Assembly: GCF_004784465.1 (NCBI RefSeq)
Contig: NZ_SRRU01000018.1
Coordinates: 1-60,102 of the forward strand
DNA length: 60,102 nt
Reading direction: 5' to 3'
Origin: Streptomyces griseoluteus
GTDB taxonomy: Bacteria; Actinomycetota; Actinomycetes; Streptomycetales; Streptomycetaceae
Shown: positions 8,341 through 17,600 of the stretch, in pieces
Layout: each line of letters opens with the position of its first letter
Position numbering within the stretch: position 1 is the first letter of the stretch
Program-made: the position numbers and the translations under genes
Notes under the pieces: generated by a model
Told to the model about the DNA's origin: nothing
Databases searched by the model: none
The model's input: only the letters and a program-made list of their open reading frames with translations

Positions 8341-9391
8341 GGCGGGACCCGTCGGATGGTGCAAGGACAGCAGCGGCGCGGCCATGCAGTCCAGGACGCA
8401 AGGATGCCTGCGCGGGCTGCTCGTCCTCACCGCGACACGTGACGGCGCCCCCATCGGCAACGCGACCATGAAGGTCATCCAGGAGATCAACCTCGACCCG
8501 AAGTACAACCAGTTCATCACATGGACCGAGCGGTCTCTGGTCAACATGGCGGGCATCGGTTCCACGACGCTGACGTCGTTCGCCGAAGAGTGCTCGACCA
8601 CCACCGCCTGCACCGAGAGCAACGGCCTCTGGTCCGGCAGCACCACATGGACCGCGGGCGACCCACACGTTGCCACCCGCACCAACACGTACTCGTGGAA
8701 CAAGGTCAGCGGTGGTGAGGATCTCCTCAACTTCACCTGGGAGACCAGCTGGTCCACCCCGAACGCCGCCGTCCAAGCGGTCCCGAAGTGGAGCAACAGC
8801 GGGTTCGACGTCCGGTGCGACAACAAGGTGGGCGGCAACACGGGCTGCGTGTTCCCCAAGTACACCCCGACGCTGCAGTTCAATACGAAGAAATACCCGG
8901 CCGCGGCCGCCTACTACTGGGTGCTCATGGAGAAGCTGGCATCCCACCCGGGAAGTGAGCAGCACAACAAACCGCTGCACCGCCTGGCCGATGATGCGAA
9001 GGCCAAGGACAACCGGGACAAGATGTGCATGCTGTCCGTGGTGGAGTGGAACCCGAACCCCAACGCCGAGGGAACGAGCTGCGACGAGTACCCCTTCGCC
9101 AAGTCCCGTGAGAGTGGCGGGATGACGCTCACCTCGGGCAAATACTCCGTGCAGATGTATTCGGCCAAGCAGGCCGACGGCACCTCGATGCTGGAACTGG
9201 ACAGCAACTACCCCCTCCCGACCTGGAACGAGATATGCGGCCGGGCCGCGGTGCCGGCCAAGCAGAACACCGATGCTGGCGGAGACCTCGGACGATTCAC
9301 CTCGGAGGTCCGACTCCTGGACTCTGAGGCCTACTTCGTACAGAGCGGCTTCGAGTACTGCGACATAAATTCCGTCTGCAACATCAGCTAA
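8341..9391 (+). pseudogene. NucA/NucB-type deoxyribonuclease-like protein, 5' truncated
   Basis: About 345 codons carry an extracellular-type protein with a C-terminal NucA/NucB-like core: CDEYPFAKSRESGG and later NTDAGGDLGRF. Upstream are Trp/Thr-rich beta-type segments (TWTAGDPHVATRTNTYSW) resembling the N-terminal part of other Streptomyces nucleases. The signal peptide and start are missing because transposase sequence is joined at about 8340. The stop codon at 9389-9391 uses two bases of the following IS end, so the C-terminus may be altered too. NucA/NucB enzymes degrade DNA outside the cell. A related intact gene lies at 49424-50722. Confidence 0.65.
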
Positions 9392-9420
9392 GGGCTGTCC
9401 CGTAGTGATCTTGCTCTGCG

Positions 9421-10197
9421 ATGATCTTGCCCGTGTCAGGTGTGATCACGGCGCCCGAGCCGTTCTGGATAGCCCCGTTTACCGGGCTGAGCCCGCGCGC
9501 CTTCGGCAAGTTGGTGACCGCGCTGCGCCGTGAGGGTGCCGATTCCCCGGGCCGGGGCCGGCCGTGGAAGCTGTCGCTGGAGGACCGAGTGCTGCTGGTC
9601 GCCACATACTGGCGGACGAACTTGACGATGCGGCAACTGGCCCCGCTGTTCGGGGTGTCGAAGTCAGCCGCGGACCGGGTGATCGACAACTTCGGCCCGC
9701 GGCTCGCGCTGCATCCCCGCCGGCGGTTCGCCAAGGACGCGGTATTGATCGTGGACGGCACTCTGGTACCTACCCGCGACCACAAGGTGGCCGAGCAGTC
9801 GAAGAACTATCGCTACTCCACCAACCACCAGGTCGTCATTGACGCGGACACCCGCCTGGTCGTTGTGGTCGGTGAGCCTTTGCCAGGCAATCGCAACGAC
9901 TGCAGGGCATGGGAGGAGTCTGGCGCGAAGGCTGCCGTGGGCAAGACCCTCACGATGGCCGACGGCGGCTATCCGGGCACCGGCCTCCTCATGCCCCACC
10001 GCCGCACTCCGGGCGAGGAGATGCCGGGTTGGAAGCACGAGCACAACCGCTCGCACATGGTCCGAGCCCGCGTCGAGCACGTCTTCGCCCGCATGAAGAC
10101 CTGGAAGATCCTCCGCGACTGCCGCCTGAAGGGCGACGGTGTCCGCCACGCCATGCTCGGCATCGCCCGACTGCACAACCTCGCTCTCACGGGATAA
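9421..10197 (+). CDS. IS5-family DDE transposase
   Basis: The 258-residue protein is complete: an N-terminal HTH region (LTMRQLAPLFGVSKSAADRV), the first catalytic Asp in LIVDGTLVPTRD, the second in VVVVGEPLPGNRNDCRAWE followed by LTMADGGYPGTG, and the final Glu in RARVEHVFARMKTWKILRD. It ends RLHNLALTG. It starts 30 bases inside the left end of the element. The protein at 29117-29887 is a relative, and a fragment at 43550-43635 has the same C-terminus. Confidence 0.92.
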   Translation: MILPVSGVITAPEPFWIAPFTGLSPRAFGKLVTALRREGADSPGRGRPWKLSLEDRVLLVATYWRTNLTMRQLAPLFGVSKSAADRVIDNFGPRLALHPRRRFAKDAVLIVDGTLVPTRDHKVAEQSKNYRYSTNHQVVIDADTRLVVVVGEPLPGNRNDCRAWEESGAKAAVGKTLTMADGGYPGTGLLMPHRRTPGEEMPGWKHEHNRSHMVRARVEHVFARMKTWKILRDCRLKGDGVRHAMLGIARLHNLALTG

Positions 10198-10266
10198 CTC
10201 CCTCCGCACGCGAGACCTGAGAGGTCCGAGAGAGACGGCTCCTCACCTCGCTGACTCAGAGGATCC

Positions 10267-10701
10267 TCAGTCGAGACAGAACTCGTTGCCCTCAATATCC
10301 TGCATCACGATGCAGGACTCGTTCTCGCCATCGGCACGCATCGTTCGCACATGTACCGCGCCGAGCTCGACCAGCCGTGCGCATTCGGCTTCAAGCGTGG
10401 CCAGGCGCTCCTCACCCACGAGCCCGATCCCGGCCCGCACGTCAAGATGCAGCCGGTTCTTGACAACCTTCCCTTCGGGAACGCGCTGGAAGAGCACGCG
10501 CGGGCCCACACCCGAGGGATCACTGCACGCGAAGTAGACCACCTGATCCTCGGGCGGCAGCGAGCGATGGTAGTCCTCCCAAGTAGCGAACCCCGTCGGG
10601 ATCGGAGGTACGACGTACCCCAGCACCTCGCACCAGAAGCCGGCGAGACGCGCGGGGTCCGCGCAGTCGAAGGTCACTTGGAACTTCTTGATCGTTGACA
10701 T
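10267..10701 (-). CDS. VOC (glyoxalase-like) family protein, probable IS passenger
   Basis: From ATG 10701 the 144-residue protein reads MSTIKKFQVTFDCADPARLA, then FWCEVLGY, WEDYHRSLPPEDQ, RVLFQRVPEGK, RLHLDVRAG and a terminal MQDIEGNEFCLD. This is the paired beta-alpha-beta-beta-beta fold pattern of the glyoxalase/bleomycin-resistance superfamily, in the glyoxalase-like subgroup common in actinobacteria. His in RLHLDV and Glu in GNEFCLD match usual metal-ligand positions. A catalytic role is not known. It lies between the two ends of the IS at 9390-10900, convergent with the transposase. Confidence 0.8.
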   Translation of the reverse strand: MSTIKKFQVTFDCADPARLAGFWCEVLGYVVPPIPTGFATWEDYHRSLPPEDQVVYFACSDPSGVGPRVLFQRVPEGKVVKNRLHLDVRAGIGLVGEERLATLEAECARLVELGAVHVRTMRADGENESCIVMQDIEGNEFCLD

Positions 10702-10899
10702 CGGCGCACGATAACAAGGGCCCTGCTCATCTCCCCGCGCGGCTGGGGCCACACGTTGTCGGGAGGACTGCTCCTGCCAACCACTGCTGTGTCGTGCGGT
10801 CGCAGAGGTGGACCGAGGTCAGTGCCCCCAAAGGGTGGGATCCAGGACCCAACCCCGGCCAACCACTCTCGTGTCAAAGATCAGTTACGGGACAGCCCT

Positions 10900-11046
10900 T
10901 AAAGGCTGTTGCACAACGGCTGGTCGATCTTCCGGGTCTCCTTCCTGCGGCGTTCCAAGACGGCAGAAAGACGGGCACATTCGGGCAGTTGACCTTGCTG
11001 CCGATGGCTGGATCTGAGCGTGATCGCCGTTGTGCAACACCCTTTA
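10900..11046. mobile_element. MITE-like 147-bp element (copy 2, complete)
   Basis: Inverted repeats TAAAGGCTGTTGCACAACGGC (10900-10920) and a right end whose complement is TAAAGGGTGTTGCACAACGGC differ at one base. The interior has no gene. It directly abuts the right end of the preceding IS. Over 123 bases it is identical to the partial copy at window start. The ends resemble those of the IS at 29061-29926, whose transposase type could mobilise it. Confidence 0.85.
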
Positions 11047-11047
11047 G

Positions 11048-11175
11048 GAGACGATCACACCGCGCTGCAGCATCAGCTCCTCCACCTCACGGAAGCTGAG
11101 CGGGAAGCGGAAACCCAGCCACACACAGGGGGAGATCACCTCGACCGGGTACCGATGCCCCTTGCATGACGGCGA
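11048..11175 (-). pseudogene. IS6-family transposase, N-terminal fragment
   Basis: Read on the minus strand the segment gives HRYPVEVISPCVWLGFRFPL then SFREVEELMLQRGVIVS, the conserved N-terminus of IS6/IS26-group transposases. It stops at the MITE, so at least 170 residues including the DDE triad are missing. It is dead. Confidence 0.75.
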
Positions 11176-11502
11176 CACGACCCCCACGGACAACCCCCTC
11201 CAGCAAGATCAACTCGAAGATCATCCCGCCGAGCCAGGCAACGTGAGCTTCTGCGGCGTATGCGACGGGCGTGAACTCGCGGTCCACACATCGGGGCCAT
11301 GAAGATTTACTGCGCCTTGGGGAAAGCTTGTGGATTCCCGGGAGAGAAGTTTCCTGTTCACGGGGGCCGCGGCGGTTACTGTGCGATCTGCTCCGATGGT
11401 CAGGAACGCGTCAAGCGTCATCAAGGGTCGATCCGGAGCCGCATCGTCCTCGGCTGACGCGCTGGCTGCCCGTCGTACGCCGTAATCGTGAATGGGGTGG
11501 GG
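11176..11502. promoter_or_regulatory. Upstream region of the DUF1906 gene
   Basis: No gene with recognisable features. It should hold the promoter for the gene at 11503. I could not place -35 and -10 boxes with confidence. Confidence 0.3.
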
Positions 11503-12330
11503 ATGTCCAGCCATCGGTTGTCCAAGAAGGGCCGTTACATCGCGTGGGCGACAGTGGGTGTCGCTGTCGTCGCGGGGGCCGGGATCGCGGCGCAGACCTC
11601 GATGGCCGCCACCACCTGGCCGGCGCAGAAGACCTTCACCGGGCGCGCCTTCGACACCTGCACCGCTCCCTCCCTGAGCGCCATGAAGGCCTGGAAAACC
11701 GGCTTCTACGGGGCTGCCGCCGTCTACGTCGGTGGCAAGAACCGCGGCTGTACCCAGGCCAACCTCACCGCCTCCTGGGTGAAGTCGGTGAACTCGCTCG
11801 GCTGGAAGCTCATTCCGATTTACGTCGGCGCCCAGCCGCCCTGCCAGACCAGCTCCAACCCGGAGAAGCTCACCGCTTCCACCGCCGCTTCCCTCGGCAC
11901 GGCGGACGCGGCGGACGCCGTGGCCAAGGCGTCGGCACTCGGGATGAAGGCCGGCAGCCCGGTCTACCTCGACATGGAGCCGTACGACATCACGAACAAG
12001 GCGTGTAACGACGCCGTGTTGACGTACGTGCGCTCCTTCGACAAGGCACTGCGCGCCAAGACGTACCGCAGCGGCTACTACGGCTTCACCAGCTCCAGCG
12101 CCAAGGCCATCGCCACCGCGACCGACAAGACGGACCTGCCGGGCAACCTCTGGTACGCGCTGTGGGACAAGACCAACACCACGACCTCGGACTGGCCGTG
12201 GGGCTCCACGCAGTTCACCAACCACAGCCGTGGGCACCAGTACATGGTCAACAGCAAGGAATCGCGCGGCGGTTACACGATCACCGTGGACCGCGACGCG
12301 TGGGACGCGCCGGTCGCCATCATCGGCTGA
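11503..12330 (+). CDS. Secreted DUF1906 (glycoside-hydrolase-like) protein
   Basis: The 275-residue product has a signal peptide (basic MSSHRLSKKGRY, hydrophobic core, cleavage near AAQTSMAAT) followed by the DUF1906/Rv2525c-like TIM-barrel pattern: TFTGRAFDTCTAPSLSAMKA, AAAVYVGGKNRG, LIPIYVGAQPPC, VYLDMEPYD, SGYYGFTSSS and NLWYALWD. Such proteins resemble glycoside hydrolases and are exported, perhaps to act on or bind cell-wall polymers; activity is unproven. ATG 11503 is preferred over GTG 11488 because the residues from MSSHRL match a normal signal peptide. Intact. Confidence 0.82.
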   Translation: MSSHRLSKKGRYIAWATVGVAVVAGAGIAAQTSMAATTWPAQKTFTGRAFDTCTAPSLSAMKAWKTGFYGAAAVYVGGKNRGCTQANLTASWVKSVNSLGWKLIPIYVGAQPPCQTSSNPEKLTASTAASLGTADAADAVAKASALGMKAGSPVYLDMEPYDITNKACNDAVLTYVRSFDKALRAKTYRSGYYGFTSSSAKAIATATDKTDLPGNLWYALWDKTNTTTSDWPWGSTQFTNHSRGHQYMVNSKESRGGYTITVDRDAWDAPVAIIG

Positions 12331-12376
12331 ACCAGCGCAACAGGCTGCGAGGTTGGAGACGGACAAGGAACAGGGG

Positions 12377-12709
12377 ATGAGCGTCGTCGTCACGGGGCCG
12401 GAACTCCGGCTGTTCGCCGTACGGGCAGCGGCGGCGGCGCTGCCCTTGTTCACACTGGGGCTGCTGTGTCCCGTACCGTCCCTCGTGCTCGCGCTGAGGC
12501 GGCGCCACCGGGCCGACTGGTGGGCCTTCGCGGGGTTCAGCGCGGTGCTGGCGGCCTGGATCACCGAGCTCGCGCTTACTCCGGTCGACACCCACGGGGT
12601 GCTCTTCGCCGCCGACCTGTTGCTCATCCTGCTGTCGATGGCGGGGGCCTCATTGCACGCGTGGACGGCTTGGCCCAGGCCGGCACGGCAAGCAGCGGCA
12701 CAAGGCTGA
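12377..12709 (+). CDS. Small three-helix membrane protein
   Basis: The 110-residue protein starts at ATG 12377, preceded by GGAACAGGGG. It has three hydrophobic segments (about residues 15-38, 48-68, 75-95) and a short basic C-terminal tail. It follows the DUF1906 gene by 46 bases and precedes the BMP-like gene by 33, so the three probably form one transcription unit. No family was recognised. Confidence 0.65.
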   Translation: MSVVVTGPELRLFAVRAAAAALPLFTLGLLCPVPSLVLALRRRHRADWWAFAGFSAVLAAWITELALTPVDTHGVLFAADLLLILLSMAGASLHAWTAWPRPARQAAAQG

Positions 12710-12742
12710 GAAGTACGTGGGCACGAAAGCAGGCAAGTAGCA

Positions 12743-13375
12743 GTGGGCAAGCAGGTCCGACAGGTGTCGCAGGCGCGTACCGCCCGGCAGGAGCAGACGA
12801 AGACGGGGCGGCTCGCCGTCATGGGGCGTGCCCTCGTCGTACGGCTTCGCTCGTTGCGTGGGCGCACCATCGCATGGGCGGGGGGCGCGCTGACGGTTGT
12901 CGCCGCCCTGACGGTGACCGGCGTCCTCATTTTCGGGGGCGATGACCGGCCGCCCGTCCCCGACACCCGCGCACGGCACTACACGGAGGTCGACGCCTGC
13001 CTGCTCACCGGTGAGAAGGGCATCGCCGCGGGAACGACGGCCGCCGAGGTCTGGCAGGGCATGCAGGACGCCTCTCTCAAGACCCACGCGCGGGTGAGCT
13101 ACACGCCTGTGATGGGGGAGCAGAGCACCGGAAACGCGCGGCCTTTCCTCAACGGGCTGCTCCAGCGCTCCTGTGAGGTCGTGCTCGCCGTCGGCCGGCC
13201 CGAGGTTACGGCCACGACGCAGACCGCGCCCAACTACCGGAAGGTGGGCTTCGTCCTCGTCGGGGATGACCACGGCGGTCACCACGGCGCCAACGTGACC
13301 GCGGTCCGTACGGGGCACGGACTGCGCGCCGCCGTCGCCGCTTCCGTCGAGCGGGCGGTGGACGGCAGGGATTAA
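12743..13375 (+). CDS. BMP-like substrate-binding protein, membrane-anchored, short
   Basis: The 210-residue product begins at GTG 12743. A cationic N-terminus precedes one membrane helix (about residues 43-66, AWAGGALTVVAALTVTGVLI). The outer part reads YTEVDACLLTGEKGI, then AEVWQGMQDASLKTHARVSY, LNGLLQRSCEVVLAVG and KVGFVLVGD, the first lobe of a basic-membrane-protein (nucleoside-binding) fold. Full BMP lipoproteins are about 330-360 residues, so only one lobe is present; this shorter, helix-anchored version is known from Streptomyces. Ligand unknown. Confidence 0.65.
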   Translation: MGKQVRQVSQARTARQEQTKTGRLAVMGRALVVRLRSLRGRTIAWAGGALTVVAALTVTGVLIFGGDDRPPVPDTRARHYTEVDACLLTGEKGIAAGTTAAEVWQGMQDASLKTHARVSYTPVMGEQSTGNARPFLNGLLQRSCEVVLAVGRPEVTATTQTAPNYRKVGFVLVGDDHGGHHGANVTAVRTGHGLRAAVAASVERAVDGRD

Positions 13376-13536
13376 GGGGCGTACGTGTTCGCTCGGCCCG
13401 ACAGCCGCGGCGACGCGACGGTGCCACGAGCGCTCGCGAATCGTTCGAATGGGTTGGCCGGAGCCGGTCCACTGCCTACCAGCGAACTTCGCAAGACCTT
13501 GTGCACCGTCGCACATTCTCCCTCAAAGCGGTTTCC

Positions 13537-13626
13537 TTGCACCGCCGCCGCACCGCGCTCGTCCTGTCCGCCGCGACCGTCGCCGCGGCCCCCTTGCTCA
13601 GCGCCTGCGCCGCCGAGCCCGTCGGG
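13537..13626 (+). pseudogene. Lipoprotein signal peptide fragment
   Basis: From TTG 13537 the frame gives a lipoprotein leader with RRRTALVLSAATVAAAPL and a lipobox LSAC. The mature protein is replaced by transposase-like debris from about 13627. The remnant resembles the leader of SurA-like lipoproteins, which is only a suggestion. Confidence 0.4.
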
Positions 13627-13899
13627 TTCTGGAGTGCTCGGGCCCGGTGCGCTGGACGGTGAAGGAGTCGACGTACCGCACCGCCATGCGACTTTCTGTC
13701 CTGCACTCGGCCCTCTTCCGCGGCCTCCTGGCGAGCTTCCACGACGTCTACGGCGACCTGGAGCCGACTGCCGCACCAACCTTCCTCGGCCAGCTGGATC
13801 TCCCCACGAACACCCAGCACCTTGCCGAACTGCGCCACGTACTCGCCGCCGGGCACAAGAACCACTACTGCAGCCCTGGCGCCTGGGACGATGCGCTTC
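13627..13899. other. Unassigned debris between lipoprotein and transposase fragments
   Basis: A rightward frame reads LSVLHSALFRGLLASFHDVY and LAELRHVLAAGHKNHYC, but I recognise no family. It is joined to the transposase remnant by a stop at 13911-13913. Confidence 0.3.
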
Positions 13900-14299
13900 G
13901 CTCCTGCTCCTGAGCCGTAACGACTGGGCCTGGCTCGACGTCCGGCCGGACGACACCCCCGACGGACACCCGGACGGTGTCAGCGTCCTGGTCGCCCGCC
14001 GGCACCGATACACCGGCGAAGTCTCCTTCTTCCGCTGCTGGACACCCGGTGACGTCACCCTCGCCCAGCTCGTGGACGTGATCTGTCACAGATGGCGGAT
14101 CGAGGAGACTTTCCAGCTCGGCAAGACCTTCACCGGCCTGGGTGAAGGCCAGGTGACCTTCTGGAACTCCTGGGTGCGCTGGTCCCTGTTCTCCCTGATC
14201 GCCGCCGCCGTCCTCTCACTCACGGCCGCTGCCACGACCCCCACCGACCCTGCGGGCCCAGCCCGACTCGTCCCGCTGACCTGCCCCGAACTCATCTGA
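13900..14299 (+). pseudogene. IS701-like transposase, C-terminal fragment
   Basis: The frame shows SVLVARRHRYTGEVSFFRCW, then VDVICHRWRIEETFQLGK, the conserved region around the third catalytic residue (W-R-I-E-E-x-F-Q), followed by GLGEGQVTFWNSWVRW and a hydrophobic helix, then PLTCPELI and a stop. The N-terminal DNA-binding region and first two Asp residues are missing. Dead element; no matching end repeats were found. Confidence 0.72.
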
Positions 14300-14637
14300 C
14301 TCCTACGGGCATTCGCCCTCACAAGGTCCGCGATGCGGGGTGGCATGTTGCTGAGCAGCACATGCCCGTTGTGGCCGCCGCCGTAGCCAAAGAGATGGCC
14401 GGGGCCGAACGGCCGCCCGCGTTCACAAGTGCGCACTACCTGAACACTTGATGTAGGGATAGCGACACACCCGCAAAGGAGTTCACAAATCGAAAGGGCG
14501 TGAATCGATGTAAGTCGGCCAGCTTGCACAAGCGGAAGTCAAGGTCGACTCAAGATCATCTTTTGGGTCTGTATGCAGAATGTTCACAGCAGGCAAGGTG
14601 GGCGCGTTTCTTGTCGCTTGCTCGCTGGAGTGAAGTC
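14300..14637 (+). promoter_or_regulatory. Leader and presumed promoter region of the Rhs toxin gene
   Basis: 338 bases without a recognisable gene. Base composition drops noticeably toward 14450-14600, as expected for a promoter region. The start chosen for the toxin (GTG 14638) has GGAG at 14627-14630. No defined promoter boxes could be assigned. Confidence 0.35.
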
Positions 14638-17600
14638 GTGCTGCCTTCCCGGCCGCTGAACCACAGACGTCGGATGCACCGCGTCATGCGTGGCGTCGCC
14701 GTACTCGTACTCGCCTCGTTCGCCGTCATGTTGACGACCGATCAGGCCTTCGCCGAAGGGCTGGAGCTCAGCCGCATCGAGCTGCCCGGCGCCAGCGCGT
14801 CTGCGTGGGCGTCCTGGTTCACCGACCCCCACTGGGGCAAGCTGCCGCACCAGCGGTCCGGCACGGCCGCGCACCACCGCCACCATGTCTCCGCCGAGGC
14901 GACCGCCGCGCACCGGGGCAAGGGCCACGCTCCCGGAAAGGGCCGCGGCGAACTGCCCGCGTACCACGCGCACAGTCCGTCCGTGAAGAAGGGACGCAGC
15001 GCGGGCGCGGTCGGTTTCAACGCCAAGACCAGCAAGCGCAACGCGACCAAGTCCTCGCGCACGGAGACCGTCTACGACAACGCGGACGGCTCCGTCACCC
15101 GCAGGCTGTCCCAGACCCCGGTCAACTACCAGGTCGCCAAGGGCAGATGGGCCCCCATCGACGTGGACGTGCGGGCCGGACCGGACGGCCGCTGGCACGA
15201 GAAGGCCAACTCCGTCGCCGTCGACTTCGCCGCCAAGGCCACCGACGCCGACCTCGCCTCCCTGGCGCCCGACGAGGAGCACCGCGTCTCCTACGCCCTG
15301 AAGGGCGCCGCCCCCGTCCAGGGCACCGCCGCCGGCTCGACCGTCACCTATAAGGAAGTCCTCGACTCCACCGACCTGCGGCTCGCGCCGACCGCGACCG
15401 GTGTGAAGGAGTCCGTGGTGCTGCGCTCCGCCGACGCGGACAACACCTGGACCTTCCCCCTCGACCTCAAGGGCCTCCGTCCCGTCCAGCGTTCCACCGG
15501 CTGGATCGACCTGCAGAGCCCGGCCGGCAAGACCGTCGAGCGCATCCCTCCCGCGTACGCCTGGGACGCGAAGGTGAACCGCCGCTCCGGTGACCCGGCC
15601 ACCACCCGCGACGTCACCACCGAGCTGGTCCACGACAAGGACGGCTACGCGCTGGAGGTGACCCTCGACAGCGGCTGGCTGCACAGCTCCGAGCGCGCCT
15701 TCCCGGTCACCGTCGACCCGACCGTCCAGGACGGCTGGACCACCACCTACGCCGAGTCCGGCTACGCCGCGACCGACCGCTCCTACGAGCAGACCATCAA
15801 GGTCGGCTCCTACGACTCCGGTACCCACTCGGCCAACAGCTTCGTCAACCACTGGGACACGGCATGGGACGGCAGCAACGCCACCGTCACCTCCGCGAGC
15901 CTGCACCTGTTCGACACCTGGGCCGCCACCTGCACCGCCGAGCGCTTCGACGTCGCCCTGGTGACGAGCGCCTGGACCCCGGAGGGCGTCACCACCTACC
16001 CGGGTCCGTCCAAGGGCTCCTCCATCGGCAACCTGACCCCGAGCGTGCCCAATGCCTGCGCCAACACCGCGGGTGACCGCGCCGTCGGCGACTGGGTGAC
16101 CGTCCCGCTGTCCACCTCCGCGATCCAGGGCTGGTTCAGCGGCGCCACCGACGACAACGGCCTGGCGGTGTACGCGGCGACGACCGACACACTGCACTGG
16201 AAGCAGTTCGGCTCCTTCAATGACCCGGGCAAGGGGCCCTGGATCGACGTCACCTACACCGGCAACACCGCGCCCCAGCTGTACGAGCAGTTCCCCGCCG
16301 ACAACGCGGTCGTGAACACCACCACGCCCACCTTCACGGCTTGGGCGGGTGGCGCCAACTCCACCAGTGGCAGCAACAACCAGTACCTGTTCCAGGTCTA
16401 CGACGGCTCCGGCACCAAGGTCGCCGACTCCGGCCTGGTCGCTACGGGCAGCTGGACCGCGCCCACCAACAAGCTCGCCTGGGGCAAGAACTACACCTGG
16501 ACCGTCAAGGCGTACGACTCCGCCACGAACCTCTACTCGCCGGCCACGACGTACGCGCTGTCGGTCCAGGTTCCGCAGGCCGTGATCACCTCCGGTCTGT
16601 CGCAGAACAGCAGCGACCACGGCTTCGACGCCTCCATCGGCAACTACACCACCTCCGACACCGACGCCTCGATCTCCACCGTCGGCCCGTCCCTGGACAT
16701 CGAGCGCGCCTACAACTCCCGTGACCCGCGCTGGACCGGGGCCTTCGGCTCCGGCTGGTCGAGCATCTTCGACTCCCGCGCCACCGAGCAGTACACCGCC
16801 GCGGGCGCCGTCTCCAGCGTCTCCGTCACCTACCCCGACGGCTCCCAGGTCGGCTACGGCAAGAACAGCGACGGCACCTTCACGCCCGGAGGCGGGCGCT
16901 TCGCCACCTTCAAGTCGGTCACCGACGGCTACACGCTGACCGACAAGGACGACACGGTCTACACGTTCACCCAGTCCCTGGGCTCCGGCGGGTACGGCCT
17001 GACCACGGTCACCGACGCCAACGGCCGCTCGGTGAACCTGACCTGGACCTCCGGCCACGTCAGCAAAATGACCTCCGCCGTCTCGAACCGCTCCCTGTCC
17101 CTGACCTGGAGCACCCCGTCCGGCGCCCAGGCCGCGCACGTGGCGACCGTGGTCACCGACCCGGTCACCCCCGGCGACTCCGCCACCGTCCAGACGTGGA
17201 CCTACGGCTACACCGGCGACCAGCTCACCAAGGTCTGCTCCCCGCTGTCGGCCACCAAGTGCACCGTGTACGGCTACACCACCGGCTCCGGCTACCAGAA
17301 CGCGGCGCTCGACCTCGACCCGCACACCTTCTGGCCGCTGTCGGAGACCTCCGGCACCACCGCCAAGGATGCGATTCTCGGCAACGAGGGCACCACGAAC
17401 GCGACGTACGAGAACGTCACCCTCGGCCAGACCGGCCCGCTGACCGGCTCCTCCGCCAAGGCGGCCGGCTTCAACGGAACCTCCTCAGACATCTCGCTGC
17501 CGAAGAACCTGGGCAACGACACCGACTCCGGCGCGATCTCGCTGTGGTTCAAGACCTCGGCGGGCCCCGGCGTCCTCTACTCCTACGCCTCCCAGCCGAT

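Larger units (their letters stand above)
9390..10900. mobile_element. IS5-family element apparently carrying a VOC passenger gene
   Basis: Ends match as inverted repeats: left 9390 AAGGGCTGTCCCGTA then TGATCTT; right 10877-10900, whose complement reads AAGGGCTGTCCCGTAACTGATCTT. Between them are a transposase (9421-10197, +) and an unrelated gene (10267-10701, -). TAA/TTAA bases flank the ends, but a target duplication cannot be defined. At 1.5 kb it is longer than a usual one-gene IS5 element (~0.9 kb), so the second gene looks like a passenger; alternatively the right end belongs to a different copy. Confidence 0.65.

Noticed and set aside
13385..14299. One 304-codon gene.
   Set aside because: Only the end matches a transposase; the first half runs out of frame over a lipoprotein leader and debris.
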